Virus record (IMG/VR): IMGVR_UViG_3300027969_000084
Location: 1 to 64,000 of that record
From: a virus
Reading direction: 5' to 3' (one strand)
Length of the DNA: 64,000 nt
Part shown: positions 21,499-29,190 of the stretch, piece after piece
How positions within the stretch are numbered: the stretch's first letter is position 1
Layout: every line of letters starts with the position of its first letter
The notes under the pieces: generated by a model
The model's input: the letters and a program-made list of their open reading frames with translations, nothing else
Told to the model about the DNA's origin: nothing
Database searches by the model: none
Translations under genes and position numbers: made by a program

Positions 21499-21867
21499 AT
21501 GAATGATCGCAATGACGACGGGCGTCTTAAGTTCGTGGGTTATAATGGGCATTATTCTAGTTATGATATTTGGGGGCAGACGATCCGTTCCGGCGAGGAG
21601 CATCTAATTCACCCATCTTTTGCTAAATTGTATATTCAAGATGATAAACAAATTAGTTTATATACTAAAGAATGGAGGGTCTCCGTAGGAGCCGATGATA
21701 CTATAACAATCTTCAAAACCGAAGATGGACCCAATGGTGCTAAAGAAACTGAATTGGTTGTTAATGCCTTGCGGAATCCATTGGATGAAAGAAACCGATT
21801 GGCTATTAAAATCATGGACTGCGACGATGATACTTTGATGCGCTTGAAGTTGTTCTTAGGGGAATAA
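21499..21867 (+). CDS. Hypothetical protein, paralogue of next gene, 122 aa
   Basis: Starts MNDRNDDGRLKFVGYNGHYS. Its C-terminus (NPLDERNRLAIKIMDCDDDT, LMRLKLFLGE) aligns with the next protein's DLEDERSRLALKVLKADEET ending. Both endings also resemble the terminal F-K-L motif of the FKLRWG family. The beta-rich first half (DIWGQTIRSGEEHLI) matches the same position in the paralogue. Unknown function. Confidence 0.7.
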   Translation: MNDRNDDGRLKFVGYNGHYSSYDIWGQTIRSGEEHLIHPSFAKLYIQDDKQISLYTKEWRVSVGADDTITIFKTEDGPNGAKETELVVNALRNPLDERNRLAIKIMDCDDDTLMRLKLFLGE

Positions 21868-21910
21868 ATTATGAAACTTTCCACACACGCTAACATGAAA
21901 GAGTTTTAAA

Positions 21911-22237
21911 ATGTCTCATATCACCAAAATAGGTAATTATAAGTATAGCTTGTGGGGCAATGATTCCAATAAAAGCTTATTTGTTAATGAACATTTTTGC
22001 GTAATAAACATTGGTGGAGATAATGAATGGGACATCGAGTTTATGCAAGATGGTTCAGATTTTAGCATTCATAGAACTACTTTCACTAAAAATAAATCTT
22101 TGGCTGATATTAATGAAGACATTTCTTTTTTTACTAATGCCATTAAGGATTTAGAGGATGAACGCTCTCGTCTTGCCTTGAAAGTGTTAAAAGCCGATGA
22201 AGAAACATTGTTTCGCATGAAGTTATTTTTCGAGTAA
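21911..22237 (+). CDS. Hypothetical protein, paralogue of previous gene, 108 aa
   Basis: Starts MSHITKIGNYKYSLWGNDSN and ends TLFRMKLFFE. Shares its overall plan with 21499-21867: a beta-rich first half, an acidic DERxRLAxK helix and a terminal hydrophobic strand. Probable tandem duplication. Confidence 0.7.
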   Translation: MSHITKIGNYKYSLWGNDSNKSLFVNEHFCVINIGGDNEWDIEFMQDGSDFSIHRTTFTKNKSLADINEDISFFTNAIKDLEDERSRLALKVLKADEETLFRMKLFFE

Positions 22238-22257
22238 ATTATGCAGAACGATTTGCC

Positions 22258-22578
22258 ATGAATATTTTTGATAACTTACCGTCTTATATCGGTGGGGATG
22301 TTGCCTCTCGTGCAATATATCGCGTTTATGACAAAAAATGTATGCCCGATCTTGTTTATAAGAATATTCAAATTTACCAAAACGATTGGTTGAAAAAGAA
22401 CTTGCCATATAGTTTTGGCGTTGATGATGCCATGTATTTAAACTTTCCTGATGAAGAATTGCTACCGTGGATTATTGATAATTTGCGAGGTGCTTGGCAT
22501 GCTAGAAAATCTCCGTATGGCTATATAAGATTTGAAGATAAGAGCGATGCTGCATTATTTAAATTGCGATGGTTTTGA
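22258..22578 (+). CDS. FKLRWG-family small protein, 106 aa
   Basis: Typical member: LPWIIDNLRGAWHARKSPYG, then YIRFEDKSDAALFKLRWF at the end. TGATG overlap with the next gene. Confidence 0.8.
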   Translation: MNIFDNLPSYIGGDVASRAIYRVYDKKCMPDLVYKNIQIYQNDWLKKNLPYSFGVDDAMYLNFPDEELLPWIIDNLRGAWHARKSPYGYIRFEDKSDAALFKLRWF

Positions 22579-22862
22579 TGATTACATTCGTTATTGGAAC
22601 TTCTAGTGAACGGGCGAGTGATATTTTTAATCAACGATTTGCTATTGATCTCAATCCTAATGTAAAATCAAAACGAACTTCTGTTGTGTTTTACAATGCC
22701 ATGGCTTCTATTATTGGCGATTTTGACATTACTGTTCCAAAAAATAATAAGTATTATCCCTTATTTTGTTTTGGTAGCAAGAGTTTTGATAATGACGCAG
22801 ACGCCATAGCATTTAAATTGAAGTTTAGTGAATATATCATTGATGAGATAATTCATGACTAG
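22578..22862 (+). CDS. FKLRWG-family small protein, 94 aa
   Basis: Starts MITFVIGTSSERASDIFNQR. The family motif SFDNDADAIAFKLKFSEY is not terminal here: 12 further residues (IIDEIIHD region) follow, an exception within the family. Confidence 0.7.
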   Translation: MITFVIGTSSERASDIFNQRFAIDLNPNVKSKRTSVVFYNAMASIIGDFDITVPKNNKYYPLFCFGSKSFDNDADAIAFKLKFSEYIIDEIIHD

Positions 22863-22889
22863 TTTAACGAAAAATGAACTCATACAACA

Positions 22890-23105
22890 ATGAACCATAT
22901 ATTAGACATAGGCGTTAATGATTACCATACTTGGATCAATTTCGCCAAAAGCCTCGCATGTTTTAATGATTCGGACGATAAACTTAATAAGAAGCTGGCC
23001 GAATATAATGGAAAAGTTTATATAGATAATCGCAACTATAAATATAATTTTGTTGAATTTAAGTCAGAAGCTGATTTGGTTTATTTTAAGTTGGTTTTTG
23101 GCTGA
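22890..23105 (+). CDS. FKLRWG-family small protein, 71 aa
   Basis: Short member. MNHILDIGVNDYHTWINFAK opens and VEFKSEADLVYFKLVFG closes. The central helix and G-x-W element are reduced. Confidence 0.7.
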   Translation: MNHILDIGVNDYHTWINFAKSLACFNDSDDKLNKKLAEYNGKVYIDNRNYKYNFVEFKSEADLVYFKLVFG

Positions 23106-23126
23106 GATTCCTATATGATATAGGTC

Positions 23127-23393
23127 ATGGCTGTCATATTTAAAAATATCACTCATTTATTAGTATCTCGCATTAGTAGCGATAAAGTTCTCTATGGATG
23201 CCAACCATTTGTCAATTTATCCCATTGGGTTTGTTTAAATCAGGAAATTGAAGAATGGATGGATATGAATATGAAAAGAAAGTCAGGAATTAAAGTAAAA
23301 TATTTTACGACTAATAAAACTATTAAACCTCGTTCATTAATAAGTTTTGAGAATGAAAACGATGCTGTCTTATTCAAGATGAGATGGTTATGA
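23127..23393 (+). CDS. FKLRWG-family small protein, 88 aa
   Basis: Ends ISFENENDAVLFKMRWL. The helix NQEIEEWMDMNMKRKSGIKV corresponds to the family's central helix. ATGA overlap with the next gene. Confidence 0.75.
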   Translation: MAVIFKNITHLLVSRISSDKVLYGCQPFVNLSHWVCLNQEIEEWMDMNMKRKSGIKVKYFTTNKTIKPRSLISFENENDAVLFKMRWL

Positions 23394-23806
23394 AATTATC
23401 CAATCGATCTATTGCCAAGGTTATCATGTTTGCATTTCTGAACAAAGATGAAACCCTTCCTAATTATACACGAATGGATACTCGCGATATTTCGCAAGTG
23501 GTTAGTTTTCATTGTTTGAGTTTTACTAATCTGACTTGGAAACAGAAGAAAAATCTTGTACCAGTAGGAACTACATTAGATCGTGTTACTAGATTTCTTT
23601 TAGCTAATGGATGGTTGAGATATGAACAGGCCGCAATATATTATTTAAGCGATGGTCTTATTGAGGCGGTAAAATCTGGAGCCATAAGTTCGGTTGATGA
23701 TTTATTTTGTGACGATCATATCATTGCGGTACATTGCATGATGTTTAATATTAAACTAAATCCAGCGTTTTCTGATGATGATTCTAAATTTGTGTTGCAT
23801 CATTGA
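23390..23806 (+). CDS. Hypothetical helical protein, 138 aa
   Basis: Starts MKLSNRSIAKVIMFAFLNKD at an ATGA overlap. Mostly helical, no FKLRWG ending. Contains TTLDRVTRFLLANGWLRYEQ and DGLIEAVKSGAISSVDDLFC. No family recognised; the single odd gene inside a run of FKLRWG members. Confidence 0.65.
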   Translation: MKLSNRSIAKVIMFAFLNKDETLPNYTRMDTRDISQVVSFHCLSFTNLTWKQKKNLVPVGTTLDRVTRFLLANGWLRYEQAAIYYLSDGLIEAVKSGAISSVDDLFCDDHIIAVHCMMFNIKLNPAFSDDDSKFVLHH

Positions 23807-23821
23807 TAATTGGAGATAATC

Positions 23822-24121
23822 ATGGCAGAGATAAGCGCGTTTGATCTTTTAGCTAATATGGAACTGGCAAATAACCTCAAATATTTGGAGAAGTTGTTTT
23901 CAAAACCTCCTGTACGCTATTCGAACTATGATCATACGGTTGACATTTTAATTCAGAATAAGTTGTATAATAGTTTAGAAAACCATTTAGTGTGGCTTGA
24001 TACGAATAGTCTTGGGTCATGGGATTATAATTTTACTGGATTTTATTCTGATACAACCTCAATCTCTTTTTATTTTGAGAATGAGCTTGCGTCTATTCAT
24101 TTCAAGATGGCATTCGGTTAA
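23822..24121 (+). CDS. FKLRWG-family small protein, 99 aa
   Basis: Starts MAEISAFDLLANMELANNLK after GGAG and ends FYFENELASIHFKMAFG. Its N-terminal helix resembles that of 19351-19674. Confidence 0.75.
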   Translation: MAEISAFDLLANMELANNLKYLEKLFSKPPVRYSNYDHTVDILIQNKLYNSLENHLVWLDTNSLGSWDYNFTGFYSDTTSISFYFENELASIHFKMAFG

Positions 24122-24132
24122 GGAATCTCTTG

Positions 24133-24582
24133 GTGACTGAAGAACAAAAACTCGATCTTGTTAAAAATAGTGGATATGCACTAGCTTATATAAAGAACCC
24201 ATCTTTAGAGGTGCAATGGACTGCTATTCAACGTGATGGAAGCGCTATAGCATATGTCTATAACCCATCAGAAGATTTAAAGCTTGCGGCAGTTAAACAA
24301 AATGGTATTGCTATTCGCCATATAAAGAATCCATCCGAAGAAATGAAAAATATTGCGGTTCTTTCTGTAGGAGGAGCAATAAAATATATTGAAAATCCAT
24401 CAGAAGAATTGCAAATGGTGTCTGTATCACAAAATGGCTGGGCAATTCAGTATATTAAGAATCCATCTGAAGCTGTTCAAATAGCTGCGGTTATGAACGA
24501 TGCATGGGCAATTCAATACATCAGAAATCCATCAGAACAAGTTAAGATACTTGCTGAATTATGCAAGGTTTATGATAAATGA
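24133..24582 (+). CDS. DUF4116-like NPSE-repeat protein 12, 149 aa
   Basis: Six repeats from a GTG start (VTEEQKLDLVKNSGYALAYI) to the cap NPSEQVKILAELCKVYDK. Repeats are more diverged at the N-terminus (NPSLEVQWTAIQRDGSAIAY) than in the main block. Confidence 0.85.
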   Translation: MTEEQKLDLVKNSGYALAYIKNPSLEVQWTAIQRDGSAIAYVYNPSEDLKLAAVKQNGIAIRHIKNPSEEMKNIAVLSVGGAIKYIENPSEELQMVSVSQNGWAIQYIKNPSEAVQIAAVMNDAWAIQYIRNPSEQVKILAELCKVYDK

Positions 24583-24902
24583 CTGAAGATATTTTAGAGA
24601 ATGCAAGAGTTATTCTCAAGATATATGATTTTGATGCAATAATTGAAGACCGCTCTGATCAATTCAATGAACGGTGGGGATGGGATATTGATGACAATTA
24701 TGTATTGATTAAAAATCCAAAATATATTAAACCATATGTTCTTTTGTACGGTCACGTTAGATTTGTTAAAGATCGGCGGCTTTATAAAAAAAACAGTTAT
24801 TCTTATAAAAAAAGTTATTCTAATCAGCAATATTACTCATCTCCCGAAAAATTATTGGAAGGTGTTAATCGGCTTGTTCTAAAGAAAAGTATGATTGATT
24901 AA
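24579..24902 (+). CDS. Hypothetical basic protein, 107 aa
   Basis: Begins MTEDILENARVILKIYDFDA through an ATGA overlap with the NPSE gene. The body has no repeats; a Tyr/Ser/Lys-rich stretch (YKKNSYSYKKSYSNQQYYSS) precedes the C-terminal helix. Not recognised. Confidence 0.65.
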   Translation: MTEDILENARVILKIYDFDAIIEDRSDQFNERWGWDIDDNYVLIKNPKYIKPYVLLYGHVRFVKDRRLYKKNSYSYKKSYSNQQYYSSPEKLLEGVNRLVLKKSMID

Positions 24903-24922
24903 TTTTATAATTGTGTTATTCT
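24895..24922 (+). promoter_or_regulatory. Promoter, TTGATT-N16-TATTCT
   Basis: Sigma70-like boxes 23 bp before the largest NPSE gene. Confidence 0.55.
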
Positions 24923-24944
24923 CAATAGGATTATGGAGAACGCA

Positions 24945-25973
24945 ATGACCGAAGAAGAACAACTGTTATCTGTTCAAGAAAATGGATTTAAGATAGGGTA
25001 TATCGAGAATCCATCCGAAGCTGTGCAAATGGCTGCGGTCACCCAGCACGGGCTATCCATCCAATATATTGAAAGCCCATCAGAAGCAGTTCAAATAGCG
25101 GCGGTTATTCAAAACAATTTGGCAATTTATTACCTCAATAATCCTAGCGATAAAGTGAAAGTGTTATCCGTCATGTATAGCAGTGAGCCAATTGACGGTG
25201 AATGGTTGATTCGTAATTTTGCTTTGGATATAATTAATATATTAAGCGAAGAAACTCAATTGCATATTGTATCTACTGCGAATTTTAGTACTATTAAACG
25301 ACTATTTTCGAATATCAAGAACCCATCCGAAGATGTTCAAATAGCTGCTATTACAAAAAGTTCATATGTAATCGAGCATATCGGAAATCCATCCGAAGCG
25401 GTTCAATTGGCTGCTGTTACTACTGTTGGAGCGGCAATTGCATATATTATAAATCCATCAGAAGCGGTTCAATTGGTGGCTGTTCAACAAGATGGGCGGG
25501 CAATTCAGTTTATCAAAAACCCATCTGAGGCTGTTCAGTTAGCCGCTGTCACCAAAAATGGTTGGGCAATTGAACATATTGAAAGCCCATCAGAAGCAGT
25601 TAAAATAGCTGCGGTTAGTCAAGATGCATGGGCAATTGGCTGGCGGATTACGAATCCATCTGAAGCAGTTAAATTAGCTGCGGTTACTCAAAATGGGCGG
25701 GTAATTCAGTTTATCAAAAACCCATCAGAAGCAGTTCAATTAGCTGCGGTTAACCAACATGGTTTGGTAATTGAATATATAATATCCAAAGGAATTACCC
25801 CAAGTGAAGCTGTTCAATTAGCTGCGGTTAGTCAAGATGGAAGTTCAATTGAGTATATTAAAAATCCATCCGACGCGGTTCAGTTGGCATCTGGGAATGG
25901 AGTTCTTTTTATTGCACCATCTGCGGCAGTTAAGCTAGCATCACTCTGCGCATACAATGAGAAAGTAGTATGA
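24945..25973 (+). CDS. DUF4116-like NPSE-repeat protein 13 (largest), 342 aa
   Basis: About thirteen repeats. The array is interrupted near residues 80-125 by a non-repeat segment (SSEPIDGEWLIRNFALDIIN), and two repeats carry insertions (GWRITNPSEA; YIISKGITPSEA). The C-terminal cap is weak (APSAAVKLASLCAYNEKVV). It starts after GGAG with its own promoter, unlike the coupled members. Confidence 0.85.
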   Translation: MTEEEQLLSVQENGFKIGYIENPSEAVQMAAVTQHGLSIQYIESPSEAVQIAAVIQNNLAIYYLNNPSDKVKVLSVMYSSEPIDGEWLIRNFALDIINILSEETQLHIVSTANFSTIKRLFSNIKNPSEDVQIAAITKSSYVIEHIGNPSEAVQLAAVTTVGAAIAYIINPSEAVQLVAVQQDGRAIQFIKNPSEAVQLAAVTKNGWAIEHIESPSEAVKIAAVSQDAWAIGWRITNPSEAVKLAAVTQNGRVIQFIKNPSEAVQLAAVNQHGLVIEYIISKGITPSEAVQLAAVSQDGSSIEYIKNPSDAVQLASGNGVLFIAPSAAVKLASLCAYNEKVV

Positions 25974-25974
25974 A

Positions 25975-26595
25975 ATGAGCATTCGTATCAATAAAGCAAT
26001 TGGTTGGGGCATTCCCGCAGAATTGTTTGAAAGAAATGTTGCTTTTGAAATTGGCGAAGATGGTTTAGATGACAGTCTTTATGAAAAGCTTTCGTCAATT
26101 ACTGAGTTGGTCGTTCCTGATCGCACAGTTCAAAATATTTTAGAAAACTGGCGTGGCTTCATTTATGAACCAAATCTTTTGAAAAAAGGATATCATGAGG
26201 TTTTCGAAACTGCGGAAAGTTTGCATATCCATGTATCGGATTATGACGGGGATACGAAGATTCATTTGTTCTTGCCTAACGGTAGATATCGCGATGATTT
26301 TTATCGCTATGACAACTCCTTGGACTATACTGAATCTAGGTATGACCTTGAGACGGGAAAGCTGCTTGATGATCCATGCAGTGATATGTTGATCGAACTT
26401 GCACATAACCCATATCCTTGGACTAATGACCTCATGGACGCTGCTGGAGACCCTGTATCGTGGGATTTGAACAATGATGAAGGAATAGTTCAACGCCCGC
26501 CTGCGGAGCTTCGCTGGTGGCTTACGAGTACTGGTATTTTGAAGGAAGATGCGTGGAAACTTCTACGTCCTTACTATGCAAAATGGTGGTCGTGA
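25975..26595 (+). CDS. Hypothetical protein, 206 aa
   Basis: Starts MSIRINKAIGWGIPAELFER immediately after the largest NPSE gene. Contains DRTVQNILENWRGFIYEPNL, a charged YDGDTKIHLFLPNGRYRDDF segment and LAHNPYPWTNDLMDAAGDPV. Soluble, probably alpha/beta. No family recognised. Confidence 0.7.
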   Translation: MSIRINKAIGWGIPAELFERNVAFEIGEDGLDDSLYEKLSSITELVVPDRTVQNILENWRGFIYEPNLLKKGYHEVFETAESLHIHVSDYDGDTKIHLFLPNGRYRDDFYRYDNSLDYTESRYDLETGKLLDDPCSDMLIELAHNPYPWTNDLMDAAGDPVSWDLNNDEGIVQRPPAELRWWLTSTGILKEDAWKLLRPYYAKWWS

Positions 26596-26604
26596 TATAA
26601 TTAT

Positions 26605-27018
26605 TTAGTGTTTTGTCATCAAAGACAATAAGAATAATATTCCTATGATGATTGCCATCATAATCATCTGATTATATGTCATTGGCTTAGACTTATAGGT
26701 TCTCCTACGTCTTGAAGTCTTAACTCCATATGATTTATTTTTTGGAGCCTTATAAGCTTTTGGTTGCTTAACGGGTTTGTGCTTCTTAGGCTTAGCGGGC
26801 GCTTTATATGGCGATATGGTTTTCTTTGTAATCCAACCGCCATTATTTGTAGTTGTTGTATATTTTATTTTACCATCACTGGTTTGTGTCGTTGTTTGTC
26901 TAGTATTACCCATTTTTTTACTACTAGACATAGTAGTTTTTGCACGACCATTACTTATATTTTTCGTAACAGTTGTTCTGCGACCGTTTTGAGTACGCGA
27001 TGTTCTTTTATAAGCCAT
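26605..27018 (-). CDS. Basic protein with C-terminal membrane anchor, 137 aa
   Basis: Starts MAYKRTSRTQNGRRTTVTKN. Very rich in Thr, Lys and Arg, with repeated TTT/NGG segments, a PKKHKPVKQPKAYKAPKNK stretch and one terminal hydrophobic span (MIMMAIIIGILFLLSLM). Resembles a small DNA-binding or envelope-anchored basic protein; function unknown. The longer reading to 27090 crosses its promoter. Confidence 0.65.
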   Translation of the reverse strand: MAYKRTSRTQNGRRTTVTKNISNGRAKTTMSSSKKMGNTRQTTTQTSDGKIKYTTTTNNGGWITKKTISPYKAPAKPKKHKPVKQPKAYKAPKNKSYGVKTSRRRRTYKSKPMTYNQMIMMAIIIGILFLLSLMTKH

Positions 27019-27024
27019 GATATT

Positions 27025-27053
27025 AATATGTATGGTATAATCTTTATTGTCAA
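27025..27053 (-). promoter_or_regulatory. Promoter, TTGACA-N17-CATATT
   Basis: Minus-strand promoter for the basic membrane-anchored protein; a GGTATAAT segment inside the spacer region is an alternative -10 on the plus strand. Confidence 0.5.
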
Positions 27054-27102
27054 GTGATGATTTTATTGGTAATATATTTTCAAAATACATAAAGGCTTGA
27101 CT

Positions 27103-27351
27103 ATGGGCTATATGCTTTCTCGATCATCTGAACTCCGAAACAAAAAGTTGCGTTTCCGCGCCGAAGGGATATTGCATAATAATGGTATCGAACGAGCTAG
27201 TTATTACGATATGAAAAAATGGGCTAAAGAAAACTGCAAAGGCGGTTTTTACTATAAAAGAATAATTTTTTCGTATGGGATTGACGCACGTATTCCATTT
27301 TTATTTGTTCATGAAGATGATGCATTATTTTTTAAATTAAGGTTTGGTTGA
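27103..27351 (+). CDS. FKLRWG-family small protein, 82 aa
   Basis: Starts MGYMLSRSSELRNKKLRFRA 7 nt after AAGG. KKWAKENCKGGFYYKRIIFS matches 32883-33218 (KKWCKENVSGGFYVSIDL). Ends FVHEDDALFFKLRFG. TGATG overlap with the next member. Confidence 0.8.
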   Translation: MGYMLSRSSELRNKKLRFRAEGILHNNGIERASYYDMKKWAKENCKGGFYYKRIIFSYGIDARIPFLFVHEDDALFFKLRFG

Positions 27352-27668
27352 TGATTAATTATGATGAATATGAAATACCAGAATCTATTCCATTAGTATG
27401 GGAGGTTCTATTTTCCACGGATACATCGACTGCATTTCAATTTGATAAAGGTTCTATTCCCATTCTTACCGATGAGGGTAAGGAATGGTTTGATTTGTAT
27501 ATAACTGGGGAATATTCTTTTAAGTATAGTATATATGATAATAATATCAATATTAATATCAATAGATCGATATCGGGAACAGTAACGTTTAATCCTCCTA
27601 GTAGATTAATTCAGGTTTATTTTACTAATGAAAATGATTTTCTAATGTTTAAAATGCGATGGACGTAA
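27351..27668 (+). CDS. FKLRWG-family small protein, 105 aa
   Basis: Starts MINYDEYEIPESIPLVWEVL, ends VYFTNENDFLMFKMRWT. The middle is Asn/Ile-rich (YDNNINININRSISGTVTF). TAATG overlap with the next member. Confidence 0.8.
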   Translation: MINYDEYEIPESIPLVWEVLFSTDTSTAFQFDKGSIPILTDEGKEWFDLYITGEYSFKYSIYDNNINININRSISGTVTFNPPSRLIQVYFTNENDFLMFKMRWT

Positions 27669-27934
27669 TGGTTGAAGTTCCGACCAAGTTCATAGTCGAT
27701 GATAGACGATTTGATTTGGAATTATGGATTAATGATTTTGATGAAGGGGATATCAATGAATATCTCCCTCATCGAGTTGAGTTATATACTTCATTAAAAA
27801 CTGATATAGATATTCAATATCAATGGGTTAGAGACAACTTGCAGGGTATTTGGGCAAGAAGTTTTGGTCGATGGCAGATTTATTTCTTTCAAAATGAAAA
27901 TGATGCCATTTTGTTTAAGTTGAGATGGGGATAA
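27668..27934 (+). CDS. FKLRWG-family small protein, 88 aa
   Basis: Near-archetype: YQWVRDNLQGIWARSFGRWQ, then YFFQNENDAILFKLRWG. Third of a coupled triplet; convergent with the next leftward gene. Confidence 0.8.
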   Translation: MVEVPTKFIVDDRRFDLELWINDFDEGDINEYLPHRVELYTSLKTDIDIQYQWVRDNLQGIWARSFGRWQIYFFQNENDAILFKLRWG

Positions 27935-27952
27935 GATCGTTTTTATATGCCA

Positions 27953-28837
27953 TCAGTCCATAATGGAATCAATTTTCATACCAAATAAATCGGCATATTC
28001 GGCAATAGTTGGATTGAAATTATCTGATTCACTTTTGGTTTCTAGAAGAATTAAACCAGCGTAATTAAAAACCAGCATCTTCCCAATAGGAACAATGTCC
28101 TCTGATGGAATTGGATGACCTTCGGAAATAATGCTATATTTTTTCGTATTCTCAACAGTATGTATGGCATGTAGATACCTACCATAGATCATATTATAGA
28201 AAACCATCACAGGCTTCTTTGATTTGGTCGCCCGCATGATAGTTTTAGTTTTTGTATAATAGATATCCTTATGGACGATGCACTCTATCTTATAGAACAT
28301 GCCGCAAAAAAGCATTTTAGCCTTACTTGCTCCAGACATAGAAACCACGTCTCCAACCTGTAGTGGTCGATCAAACGATGGAGTAGTCCGTTCAATATTA
28401 GCAGGATGGTCTTCACGCATTAGAAAATTATTAGCACCACTACGCGCAAAGATATAATTACCAATCAACTTACCATGGCTTATTTCACCATTCAGAAGAA
28501 TATCCGCCAGATTGTCGGCATAGATTTCAAACTGAAACCCACGAGGATCAGTAATACGAAATACCTTATTGCTCGTAGTATAACGTTCCACCACTGTATC
28601 TAAGGTATACCCAGACAGTTCTACGTTATCGAGCACGACTGGATCAATTTTTGGAATTTTTGGATGTTGATTTGTTCTCCCCCAAACATCATTACACCAA
28701 TTCCAAACCGTTTCTTTGCGCTTCTCAAACGCTTTATCGGTTCCATATGGTGTAATAAAAGACAATGGTGGATTTGACGTATTCAAACCTACTTCTTGAA
28801 AGCCAACATATAGCTTTTCTGGGAATGAAAACAGCAT
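27953..28837 (-). CDS. Conserved hypothetical phage protein, 294 aa
   Basis: Starts MLFSFPEKLYVGFQEVGLNT. The PLSFITPYGTDKAFEKRKET, VWNWCNDVWG segment looks like a conserved phage family of unknown function. The centre may contain an SH3-like beta domain (VGDVVSMSGASKAKMLFCGM). It lies 4 nt after a small membrane protein gene on the same strand. Confidence 0.7.
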   Translation of the reverse strand: MLFSFPEKLYVGFQEVGLNTSNPPLSFITPYGTDKAFEKRKETVWNWCNDVWGRTNQHPKIPKIDPVVLDNVELSGYTLDTVVERYTTSNKVFRITDPRGFQFEIYADNLADILLNGEISHGKLIGNYIFARSGANNFLMREDHPANIERTTPSFDRPLQVGDVVSMSGASKAKMLFCGMFYKIECIVHKDIYYTKTKTIMRATKSKKPVMVFYNMIYGRYLHAIHTVENTKKYSIISEGHPIPSEDIVPIGKMLVFNYAGLILLETKSESDNFNPTIAEYADLFGMKIDSIMD

Positions 28838-28841
28838 GATA

Positions 28842-29096
28842 CTATCCTACGTTTTTGATCAAATTAAAGAAAAGGAAAACCCAGAATGCAACACCGGACA
28901 ATAGCATAATTGCCATAGTAATAGAACCAATAATAAGGCTCACATTGCGATTGCTACGTTTCAAAGGTTCAGGATTATCTTTATAGCATGAACATCCAGT
29001 TCCCGCAGTCCACTTTGGTTTGGAACGACCGGCATTACAATGCACATCGTGCGTATAATACATTTCATAATCTTTATCTGTAAGATACGAGGTCAT
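28842..29096 (-). CDS. Small Cys-rich membrane protein, 84 aa
   Basis: N-terminal soluble part with a Cys cluster (AGTGCSCYKDNPEP), then one hydrophobic span (VSLIIGSITMAIMLLSGVAF, WVFLFFNLI). Start MTSYLTDKDYEMYYTHDVHC. No signal peptide; probably membrane-anchored with N-terminus inside. Function unknown. Confidence 0.65.
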   Translation of the reverse strand: MTSYLTDKDYEMYYTHDVHCNAGRSKPKWTAGTGCSCYKDNPEPLKRSNRNVSLIIGSITMAIMLLSGVAFWVFLFFNLIKNVG

Positions 29097-29161
29097 TGGA
29101 TATCCTTTCCGACACGGTATTTTATAATTTTATCTCATATAGTCAATAGACGGTTGTATAG

Positions 29162-29168
29162 ATAAATA
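29162..29168 (+). promoter_or_regulatory. Late-type promoter ATAAATA
   Basis: Located 22 bp before the ATG of the 773-aa virion-associated protein. Confidence 0.5.
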
Positions 29169-29190
29169 TCTTATAATATCGGAGCAACCC

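Noticed and set aside
21871-21909. 12-codon frame MKLSTHANMKEF
   Set aside because: Too short, no ribosome site, no conservation evidence.
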